Part shown: positions 1-5,339 of the stretch, one piece after another
Position numbering within the stretch: the stretch's first letter is position 1
How the letters are laid out: the number at the start of each line of letters is the position of its first letter
From: Deinococcus sp.
GTDB taxonomy: Bacteria > Deinococcota > Deinococci > Deinococcales > Deinococcaceae
Assembly: GCA_018260275.1 (NCBI GenBank)
Contig: JAGLBK010000182.1
Span: forward strand, 1 to 5,339
DNA length: 5,339 nt
Direction of reading: 5' to 3'
Position numbers and translations under genes: made by a program
The notes under the pieces: model-generated
Seen by the model: only the letters and a program-made list of their open reading frames with translations
Database searches by the model: none
Told to the model about the DNA's origin: nothing

Positions 1-60
1 CGCGCTGTTGGTCAATCCGCGATCTGCTGAGCTTGCCCTGTGGTGCGGCCTGTCGGTCAT
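1..60 (-). CDS. Possible 5' end of a divergent gene (weak)
   Basis: Reading leftwards from an ATG at 60-58, the minus strand is open to the window edge and would encode 20 residues beginning MTDRPHHRAS, with mostly G or C in third positions. No convincing Shine-Dalgarno sequence precedes it. A TAGTTT hexamer lies nine bases upstream, a little far for a leaderless start. The plus strand is also open from 2 to the TAA at 128-130, but its last third runs through the AT-rich promoter of the next gene and looks non-coding. Sixty bases are too few to decide, and no family can be assigned. Confidence 0.2.
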   Translation of the reverse strand, partial: MTDRPHHRASSADRGLTNSA

Positions 61-94
61 AGTTCCAGCAAACTACCGCAAAATCACCCGGTCT

Positions 95-131
95 TTGAAA
101 TCCATTGATATGTATTATACTTCTATATAAC
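95..131 (+). promoter_or_regulatory. AT-rich promoter/operator of the toxin-antitoxin pair
   Basis: This is a sharply AT-rich patch in GC-rich DNA. It contains TTGAAA at 95-100, TTGATA at 105-110, TATACT at 116-121 and TATATA at 124-129. No -35/-10 pair has ideal 17-bp spacing: TTGAAA to TATACT is 15 bp, as is TTGATA to TATAAC. The individual promoter elements are therefore uncertain. A perfect 9-bp palindrome, GTAT-T-ATAC, lies at 112-120. MazE-type antitoxins are known to repress their own operons by binding AT-rich palindromes with the AbrB-like domain, so this is the likely autoregulatory operator. That assignment is inferred from position and composition. Confidence 0.5.
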
Positions 132-145
132 CTTGGAGGTTTCCC

Positions 146-403
146 ATGCACCAAACCCATCTCAGAAAAGTCGGCGGCTCGGTCATGCTGTCCATTCCCC
201 CGGCCCTGCTGAAGCAACTCCACTTGCAGGCGGGCGCGGCGGTGGGCCTCCGGATTGAAGGCGGGCAACTGGTGATGGAGCCACGCCCCGGCCCTCGCTA
301 CAGCCTCGCGGAACTGCTGGCCCAGTGCGACGCCACCGCGCCCCGCAGCGATGAAGACTGGGAATGGCTGGACGCCCCGGCAGTGGGCAACGAGCTACTG
401 TAA
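146..403 (+). CDS. chpS: ChpS/MazE-family antitoxin (AbrB-like)
   Basis: This 85-residue protein is the antitoxin of a type II toxin-antitoxin pair. It should bind and neutralise the ribonuclease encoded by the next gene and repress the operon. Residues 5-46 form a swapped-hairpin AbrB/MazE DNA-binding domain, with the typical pattern RKVGGSVMLSIPPALLKQL and then GAAVGLRIEGGQLVMEP. The tail carries RYSLAELLAQCD (51-62) and a C-terminal GNEL. From memory these closely match the toxin-binding tail of E. coli ChpS. The N-terminal GNS of many MazE proteins is replaced by GGS. The start is well supported: GGAGGT at 135-140 lies five bases before the ATG. Length is normal for the family. The function is inferred from sequence resemblance and from the adjoining toxin. 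Confidence 0.9.
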   Translation: MHQTHLRKVGGSVMLSIPPALLKQLHLQAGAAVGLRIEGGQLVMEPRPGPRYSLAELLAQCDATAPRSDEDWEWLDAPAVGNELL

Positions 404-736
404 ATGGAACGCGGCGACATTTATCTGGTCAGCCTCGACCCCACCGCAGGACATGAGCAGCGCGGCACGCGGCCTGTGCTGATTGTCTCGCCTGCACCGT
501 TTAATGCCCTGACCGGAACACCCATCGCCCTGCCGATTACCAGCGGCGGCAATTTTGCCCGCACCGCTGGCTTTGTCGTGTTGCTGGACGGCGCAGGCAC
601 GTGCACCACGGGCGTGATTCGCTGCGACCAGCCGCGTGCGCTGGACATGGCCGCGAGGCAGGGGCGCAAGCTGGAGCGCGTGCCGGATGAGGTCATGGCG
701 GAGGTTCTGGCACGGCTGGGAGCGATTGTAGGGTGA
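404..736 (+). CDS. chpB: ChpB/MazF-family toxin endoribonuclease
   Basis: This 110-residue toxin of the MazF/PemK/ChpB family is predicted to cleave single-stranded mRNA at short specific sequences and halt translation when the antitoxin is degraded. The whole protein is one MazF fold. It opens with ERGDIYLVSLDPTAGHEQ. Glu18 and Arg23 (HEQRGTRP) match the RNA-binding and catalytic Glu/Arg of MazF, and Thr46 (PITS) is the conserved threonine. GGNFARTAGF (48-57) and DQPRALD (75-81) point to the ChpB branch rather than classic MazF. Its ATG directly follows the antitoxin TAA with no spacer, and no strong Shine-Dalgarno is visible. Translation is probably coupled to the antitoxin, which would keep toxin output lower. 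No truncation or missing key residue is seen. The cleavage sequence cannot be predicted from this. Confidence 0.93.
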   Translation: MERGDIYLVSLDPTAGHEQRGTRPVLIVSPAPFNALTGTPIALPITSGGNFARTAGFVVLLDGAGTCTTGVIRCDQPRALDMAARQGRKLERVPDEVMAEVLARLGAIVG

Positions 737-752
737 GGCGTGCGACCTTACC
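732..752 (+). other. Stem-loop at the toxin stop codon
   Basis: GGTGAGG (732-738) can pair with CCTTACC (746-752) to form seven base pairs with one G-U wobble and a 7-base loop. The stop codon TGA (734-736) lies inside the stem. No T-tract follows, so this is not a canonical intrinsic terminator. It might protect the 3' end of the mRNA or be chance. Confidence 0.3.
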
Positions 753-765
753 AATCTGCCCCCGC

Positions 766-795
766 TTGACTTCTCCCCCGGCCACTGCCTAAGCT
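766..795 (+). promoter_or_regulatory. Promoter of the leucine leader and leuA
   Basis: TTGACT at 766-771 matches five of six bases of the housekeeping -35 consensus. TAAGCT at 790-795 fits the TANNNT form of -10, with an 18-bp spacer. Transcription should begin about 6-7 bases after the -10, at 801-802. That coincides with the ATG of the leader peptide at 801, so the leader transcript would start on its own start codon. This fits the absence of any ribosome-binding site before 801. Confidence 0.75.
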
Positions 796-800
796 CTGAC

Positions 801-848
801 ATGCCTACTGCATTTGCGCTTCTTCTTACACCTCTCCGGCTGGAGTAG
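801..848 (+). CDS. leuL: Leucine leader peptide of leuA
   Basis: This short reading frame encodes MPTAFALLLTPLRLE and stops at TAG (846-848). Five of its 15 residues are leucine: codons CTT CTT CTT at 819-827, CTC at 834 and CTG at 840. Such clustering just before an intrinsic terminator and the leucine synthesis gene leuA is the hallmark of a transcription-attenuation leader peptide, whose translation senses charged Leu-tRNA. There is no Shine-Dalgarno; the ATG lies five bases after the -10 hexamer, which predicts a leaderless start. The peptide itself probably has no function of its own. The role is inferred from composition, position and RNA pairing, and the gene is too short for homology to help. 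The symbol is given by analogy with enterobacterial leuL. Confidence 0.75.
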   Translation: MPTAFALLLTPLRLE

Positions 849-896
849 CGTGTAAGTTTTTGTGCACCCCTTCCCCCGGAGCCATCGCTGCTTCGG
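834..896 (+). promoter_or_regulatory. Attenuator: alternative antiterminator helices
   Basis: Segment 840-850 (CTGGAGTAGCG) can pair without interruption with 886-896 (CGCTGCTTCGG). This gives 11 base pairs, three of them G-U wobbles. It would tie up most of the 3' arm of the terminator that follows. A second option is CTCCGG (834-839) with CCGGAG (876-881), six perfect pairs, which would take the terminator's 5' arm. A local hairpin CTCC-GGCT-GGAG (834-845) competes with both. A ribosome stalled on the CTT run would cover to about 837 and leave 840-850 free, favouring antitermination. A ribosome at the stop codon would cover 840-850 and favour termination. The pairings are read from the sequence; the switching model is inference. 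Confidence 0.6.
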
Positions 897-912
897 GGGC
901 TTTCTTTGGTTT
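873..912 (+). terminator. Intrinsic terminator of the leuA attenuator
   Basis: CCCCCGGAGC (873-882) pairs with GCTTCGGGGG (890-899), giving ten base pairs with one G-U wobble and a 7-base loop. A T-rich run, TTTCTTTGGTTT, begins at 901. It lies between the leader stop codon and the leuA start and would prevent transcription of leuA when formed. The T-tract is interrupted, so termination may be partial, which suits a regulated attenuator. Confidence 0.8.
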
Positions 913-935
913 GTACTGGCATAAAGGAACGCCTT

Positions 936-2504
936 ATGACTGACTCACAGCGGCACATTCACATCTTCGATACCACCCTGCGCGACGGCGAACAAAGCCC
1001 CGGCGTGGCCCTGAACCCCGTGCAGAAGCTGGAAATTGCCCGCGCTCTGGCCCGGCTGAATGTGGACATCATCGAGGCGGGCTTTCCCATTACCTCGGAC
1101 GGGGATTTTGACTGTGTGCGTTCTATTGCCCGCGAGATCGACACGGCGACCATCGCGGCACTGGCCCGCACCGCCCCCGCCGACGTGGAATGTGCGGGGC
1201 GTGCGCTGGAAGGCGCGGGGCGAAGGCGGATTCACATTTTTACCAGCGCCAGCGCGGTGCATTTGCAGCACATGCTGAAAAAGTCGCCCGAACAGGTCGT
1301 CGAAATGAGTATCCGGGCGGTGGAACTGGCAAGGGGGCTGGCCGACGAGGTGGAATTCAGCGCCCAGGACTGTATGCGGGCCGATTTCGACTTTGTGCGG
1401 CAACTGTACGGCGCAGCCATCGACGCGGGCGCGACCATCATCAACATTCCCGACACGGTGGGCTACGGCACGCCCAGGCAGTACGGCGCACTGATCGCCC
1501 GCGTGAATCAGGAGATCGTGGCGGGCCGCGAAATCGTCATTTCCACGCACTGCCACGACGATCTGGGGATGGCGACGGCCAACAGTCTGGCGGCTGTAGA
1601 AAACGGGGCCACGCAGGTCGAAGGCACCATCAACGGCATCGGCGAGCGGGCGGGCAACACCGCGCTGGAAGAAGTCATCATGGCGATTTACACCCACGGG
1701 GACTATTACGACGCCCGCACACGTATCAACACCCGCGAGCTGTACCGCACGTCGCGGCTGGTGTCCAAACTCACGGGCATGGTGGTGCCGCCCAACAAGG
1801 CCGTGATCGGCGACCACGCCTTTGCCCACGAGAGCGGGATTCACCAGGACGGCGTCATCAAGCACCGCGAAACCTACGAAATTATCAGTGCCGAACTGGT
1901 GGGCCGTGAGGCGGGCGTGCTGGTGCTGGGCAAACATTCGGGCCGCGCGGCCTTCCGCAAAGCCCTGACCGATCTGGGGTACGACCTGTCGGGAACGGCA
2001 GACGCGGGACTGAACGACGCTGCTGTGGACGGCATTTTTACCCGCTTCAAGGAACTGGCCGACCGCAAGGGCCAGATTTACCCCGACGACCTGCACGCCC
2101 TGATCGACAGCCAGTTTGAGCTGACCCAGACCTACACCCTGGAAGCAATGCAGGTGCTGTCCGGCACGGCATTGGTGCCGACGGTGACGGTCAAAATCGG
2201 TACGCCAGCAGGCATCGTGGAAGCCGCCGCCACTGGAGACGGAGCCGTGGCCGCCGCCATGAACGCCGTTTCGCAGGCCGTGGGCAAAACGCCGGAGCTG
2301 ACCAACTACCGCGTGCAGAGTGTGACCAGAGGCAGCGAAGCTCTGGGCGAGGTGAACGTCTGGGCGCGGCTGGACGGCGTCACCGTCATGGGCACCGGAC
2401 TGGCGACGGACGTGGTAGAAGCCTCGGCGCGGGCGTGGGTACAGGCGATGAATTTGCTGGAAAGTGGACAGGGGCGGCGTCAAGAGAGAGTCGCTGGGGT
2501 TTAG
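936..2504 (+). CDS. leuA: 2-isopropylmalate synthase LeuA
   Basis: This 522-residue enzyme condenses acetyl-CoA with 2-oxoisovalerate to give 2-isopropylmalate, the first committed step of leucine synthesis in the cytoplasm. The N-terminal HMGL-like TIM barrel (about 6-275) has FDTTLRDGEQSPG with Arg16 and metal ligand Asp17, THCHDDLGMA with metal ligands His205 and His207, and NGIGERAGN ending in metal ligand Asn241. The middle subdomain has HESGIH (298-303) and GKHSG (332-336). The C-terminal third (about 395-510) is the allosteric domain that binds leucine for feedback inhibition. Length matches the usual 520 or so residues. The start is the ATG at 936, with AAAGGAA at 923-929 six bases before it. 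An in-frame TTG at 906 lies inside the terminator tail and is rejected. Expression is probably controlled by the leucine attenuator upstream. No other leu genes are in view, so it seems monocistronic here. Confidence 0.97.
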   Translation: MTDSQRHIHIFDTTLRDGEQSPGVALNPVQKLEIARALARLNVDIIEAGFPITSDGDFDCVRSIAREIDTATIAALARTAPADVECAGRALEGAGRRRIHIFTSASAVHLQHMLKKSPEQVVEMSIRAVELARGLADEVEFSAQDCMRADFDFVRQLYGAAIDAGATIINIPDTVGYGTPRQYGALIARVNQEIVAGREIVISTHCHDDLGMATANSLAAVENGATQVEGTINGIGERAGNTALEEVIMAIYTHGDYYDARTRINTRELYRTSRLVSKLTGMVVPPNKAVIGDHAFAHESGIHQDGVIKHRETYEIISAELVGREAGVLVLGKHSGRAAFRKALTDLGYDLSGTADAGLNDAAVDGIFTRFKELADRKGQIYPDDLHALIDSQFELTQTYTLEAMQVLSGTALVPTVTVKIGTPAGIVEAAATGDGAVAAAMNAVSQAVGKTPELTNYRVQSVTRGSEALGEVNVWARLDGVTVMGTGLATDVVEASARAWVQAMNLLESGQGRRQERVAGV

Positions 2505-2585
2505 CTCCAATTTACATAAAACAATGGTTCGGACAGTTTGGAATCTCTTATAAAAAGTTGCGATTTAGAGGGGTTTTTTAGCTCC
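2496..2585 (+). repeat. Imperfect direct repeat at the leuA 3' end
   Basis: The bases spanning the leuA stop codon, GGGGTTTAGCTCC (2496-2508), recur at 2570-2585 as GGGGTTTTTTAGCTCC. The two differ only by three extra T residues. The copies sit on either side of the left inverted repeat of the non-coding segment. The cause is unknown; a small duplication during an insertion is possible, but chance is not excluded. Confidence 0.4.
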
Positions 2586-2845
2586 TTTGCACACAGTTTT
2601 ACAAGTCTCACCTTGCGGACTGAGTGATGCCGAAAAGTTCCCCCTGATTCAGGGCAGTGCAGTTTTGGCAAATAGACCGCCCAGTGAATGCAAGATTTTT
2701 AGCCCCTCCACCCTTGCGGGACTCGTTAGAGCTGCCCGGCAGAGGTTGGGACTGGTACAGCTTCGTAGGAAAGGGGGAACGCGGCTGGCATGTCAGACAG
2801 CAAGAACCGACTGGGCCGCTTGAAAGTTCTGAAACTGTCCGAACC
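2526..2845. repeat. 320-bp segment with 14-bp terminal inverted repeats
   Basis: GGTTCGGACAGTTT at 2526-2539 is repeated, perfectly inverted, at 2832-2845. Just inside, the two ends keep partial similarity (GAA..CT.TT), so the inverted repeats may extend imperfectly to about 25 bases. The segment has no convincing reading frame: the open stretches inside it are short, overlap one another and resemble no family I recognise. It contains small hairpins, for example CCCTGA-T-TCAGGG at 2642-2654 and GAGCTG...CAGCTT around 2728-2764. Size, inverted ends and lack of coding suggest a miniature inverted-repeat transposable element. No flanking target duplication is visible (CAAT on the left, GCTG on the right), so an old insertion or a large structured RNA closed by a 14-bp helix are alternatives. 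It fills most of the 392-bp gap between leuA and the hydrolase. Confidence 0.5.
2544..2580 (+). terminator. Weak candidate terminator of leuA
   Basis: CTCT (2545-2548) can pair with AGAG (2567-2570), and AAA (2552-2554) with TTT (2564-2566), leaving a 3-base bulge. A run of six T follows at 2574-2579. The stem is AT-rich and interrupted, so it is only a tentative terminator. No stronger hairpin with a T-tract was found after leuA. Confidence 0.25.
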
Positions 2846-2884
2846 GCTGAAACCTACACCTTCCGGTCCAGTCCGCCTGTCCTC

Positions 2885-2890
2885 TAAGCT
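2885..2890 (+). promoter_or_regulatory. -10 element for a leaderless hydrolase transcript
   Basis: TAAGCT, identical to the -10 of the leuA leader promoter, ends six bases before the ATG at 2897. Transcription should start at or within a base of the start codon. The -35 region 18 bp upstream (TTCCGG, 2861-2866) is a poor match. There is no Shine-Dalgarno sequence before the ATG, which supports a leaderless mRNA. The element lies outside the inverted-repeat segment, so the hydrolase has its own promoter. Confidence 0.5.
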
Positions 2891-2896
2891 GTAGCT

Positions 2897-3984
2897 ATGC
2901 CCATTGTCTTCGTCCACGGCGTCGCGGTTCGCCGCCAGGGTGATCCCGGCTGGGAACAGGTCAATCACGCCACTGGGCATCTGCACTGGGAAGGCATCGA
3001 GGCCCGGCTGCGTCAGTACGCTGCGCCGATCCTCCAGCCACAGGCTCCTGAACAGGTTCAGATCCACGAGATTTACTGGGGTGATCTGGGCGCTTATTAC
3101 CGTCTGGGTGGCCGGGCGCTATCGTCCTGGCCCGATCCCGTGTCCAGCGACCTCTTTCCGGCAGACCTTGACCCGGAAGAGGTGGGCGAGGTACTCGAGC
3201 GGCAGTTCCAGCAGATTCGCAGTGTGCGGCAGTGGCCCCAGGTGATCGAATCCGTGTGGAGTGTGGCCCGCGACCAGAACCTGCACGAAACGGTGGCATC
3301 ACTGGCCCCGGAGCGCCAATGGGAATTTCTCCGCAGCGCCGTCCAGAGCCGTCTCCCCCGCCCTGAGCTGCGTGAACTGATCGAGTCTCCCCCCTTGCCC
3401 GCACCCATCGTTGCCGAGCAACGCCGCAGCCTGCGCCGAACCCTGCTGACGGTGCGGCGGCCTATCGAGGATTTTGTGCCGCTGTTTCTGGGCGACGTCA
3501 TGTCCTACCTCAGTGGGCGCGGCACCCCCGAGGCACCCGGAGAAATCATGCGGCGGGTGATTGACGGGCTACTGACGGCGCGGCAACAGGGTCAGGCCGA
3601 TGAACCCCTGATCGTCTTGACCCACAGCATGGGCGGTCAGCTAATGTACGACGCCCTCACCAGCTTTTTGCCTGCCGATCCGCGTGCGGCGGGCCTCCGG
3701 GTCGATTTCTGGTGTGCCTGCGGGTCACAGGTGGGGGTCTTCCGTGAAATGGGACAGTTCATCGAGCGTCAGCCGCTGCCGACCACGGCCCTACTCGATT
3801 CGCCGCACGCCGGATATTTCTGGAACGTCTGGAGCTACAGCGACTTCCTCAGTTTCCGCACCGAGGAAATTATTGTGGGTGCTCATGACACCGCGTTTCC
3901 TTTTCTCGGAAACGTGCGCTCGGATCACATGGCCTACCTGCATGACACGCGGTTTTACCGTGCACTGGCCGCGAAAATCCAGGT

Positions 3985-4003
<19 letters not shown>
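2897..4003 (+). CDS. Alpha/beta-hydrolase fold protein, substrate unknown
   Basis: This 368-residue protein is predicted to be a serine hydrolase (esterase or lipase type). The first strand and oxyanion-hole motif IVFVHGV begin at residue 3, which supports the ATG start at 2897. The nucleophile elbow is LTHSMGG (241-247), with Ser244 as nucleophile. Candidate acid and base are Asp316 (SYSDFLSF) and His344 (SDHMAYL), but these are assigned by position only. Between the first strand and the elbow lies an unusually long insert of more than 200 residues. It carries IYWGDLGAYYRL (59-70), a motif I recall from uncharacterised bacterial hydrolases, followed by helical, charged sequence that could be a lid or partner-binding region. 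No signal peptide or membrane segment is seen, so it is probably cytoplasmic. The gene appears leaderless and monocistronic. Its 3' end overlaps the convergent peptidase gene by 19 bp. The fold is likely; the substrate is not inferable. Confidence 0.85.
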
Positions 4004-5028
<1,025 letters not shown>

Positions 5029-5242
5029 GCTATGACTTTCTCAGACTCTGGCAAAGCAGAGACAATGAGCCATAGCATATCCGCACACCTGCCAGATGAC
5101 TTCGCAAGACCAGGAGGCGACACTTTCAAGCGTAAAAAAGCAGTTAAAACCATGCAAACGATCATAACTGAGACTGGGTAAATAGCCCGTGCCGAATAGA
5201 AAACAGGGCAAACTCTCCGACAACGGCATAAGAAGACAAAAG
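5029..5242. other. Intergenic region upstream of the peptidase
   Basis: This stretch is less GC-rich than the coding regions and holds no reading frame I can support. A minus-strand open stretch of 62 codons at 5229-5041 has atypical composition, rich in Cys and Phe, and no ribosome-binding site, so it is probably chance. The minus-strand promoter of the peptidase should lie here. Small inverted pairs such as CCG-ACAA-CGG (5218-5227) are too short to interpret. I see no RNA gene. Confidence 0.5.
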
Positions 5243-5274
5243 AAAAACCCCCACCCCGGTTAGGAGTGAGGGTT
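5238..5274 (-). terminator. Intrinsic terminator, minus strand
   Basis: Read on the minus strand, AACCCTCAC (5274-5266) pairs with GTGGGGGTT (5254-5246). This gives nine base pairs with one wobble and an 11-base loop. TTTCTTTT follows directly (5245-5238), making a clear U-tract. It lies 23 bases beyond the stop codon of the partial gene at the right edge and should end that transcript, separating it from the peptidase gene on the same strand. On the plus strand the stem has no T-tract, so it acts in one direction. Confidence 0.85.
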
Positions 5275-5297
5275 CAAGTTAGCTGAGGTGAATCAGC

Positions 5298-5339
5298 TTA
5301 GCTCTGGGTCATGGTGCTGCCGTCGAAGGTGAAGACCTT
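5298..5339 (-). CDS. C-terminal 13 codons of a minus-strand gene
   Basis: The minus strand reads KVFTFDGSTMTQS followed by TAA at 5300-5298. Third positions are nearly all G or C (AAG GTC TTC ACC TTC GAC GGC AGC ACC), as expected for a real gene in this genome, and a strong terminator follows 23 bases later. Together these make a genuine 3' end likely. Thirteen residues are too few to name a family. A small stem-loop AGCTGA-TTCACC-TCAGCT (5298-5281) begins at the last base of the stop codon and precedes the terminator. Confidence 0.65.
   Translation of the reverse strand, partial: KVFTFDGSTMTQS

Noticed and set aside
906..935. In-frame TTG that would add ten residues to LeuA
   Set aside because: It lies in the T-rich tail of the attenuator terminator and has no ribosome-binding site. 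The ATG at 936 has AAAGGAA at good spacing and begins right before the conserved FDTTLRDGEQ region.
760..935. T-box or other leucine riboswitch upstream of leuA
   Set aside because: No T-box core or long specifier stem is visible in this short leader. A leader peptide with Leu codons and a terminator explains it better.
945..2510. Very long minus-strand open frame opposite leuA
   Set aside because: It is the shadow of a strongly biased GC-rich gene. Its product is rich in His, Gly and Arg with no recognisable domain, and leuA on the other strand has all catalytic motifs.
2587..2887. Overlapping open frames of 76-113 codons in the leuA-hydrolase gap, on both strands
   Set aside because: They overlap each other, lack ribosome-binding sites, run through the inverted repeat, and resemble no family I know. 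A decayed transposase fragment cannot be excluded, but nothing shows it.
2961..3501. Minus-strand open frames opposite the hydrolase
   Set aside because: Their Arg, Ser and Pro-rich composition is typical of reverse-strand reading of a GC-rich gene, and there are no motifs or start signals.
5041..5229. Minus-strand 62-codon frame between the terminator and the peptidase
   Set aside because: It has unusual Cys/Phe-rich composition, no Shine-Dalgarno or convincing promoter, and codon use unlike the neighbours.

Overview
The window looks like chromosomal DNA from a high-GC bacterium (about 60% GC, judged by eye). Deinococcus or a close relative is the best guess. Two genes appear to be leaderless: a TANNNT -10 hexamer (TAAGCT both times) ends only 5-6 bases before an ATG, an arrangement known to be very common in Deinococcus. 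The protein families present fit this but do not prove it.

Layout. 1-145: little coding signal, then an AT-rich promoter/operator patch. 146-736: a type II toxin-antitoxin pair of the MazEF superfamily, closest to ChpS/ChpB, with the toxin ATG directly abutting the antitoxin stop. 766-935: a leucine attenuator made of a -35/-10 promoter, a 15-codon leader peptide with five leucines (three in a row), an 11-bp alternative helix, and an intrinsic terminator. 936-2504: leuA, 2-isopropylmalate synthase, the first committed step of leucine synthesis. 2505-2896: a 392-bp non-coding stretch holding a 320-bp segment bounded by perfect 14-bp inverted repeats (possible MITE or structured RNA). 2897-4003: an alpha/beta hydrolase of unclear substrate, probably leaderless. 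3985-5028, minus strand: an M42-family metallo-aminopeptidase that overlaps the hydrolase tail-to-tail by 19 bp. 5029-5297: intergenic, ending in a minus-strand intrinsic terminator. 5298-5339: the last 13 codons of another minus-strand gene.

The leader and leuA form one regulatory unit. When charged Leu-tRNA is short, a ribosome stalled on the leader would free the segment just behind it to pair with the terminator's 3' arm, so leuA would be transcribed. When leucine is plentiful, the ribosome reaches the leader stop, masks that segment, and the terminator forms. The toxin-antitoxin pair, hydrolase and peptidase look like independent units. The attenuator with a leaderless leader peptide and the 320-bp inverted-repeat element are the parts most worth a second look.
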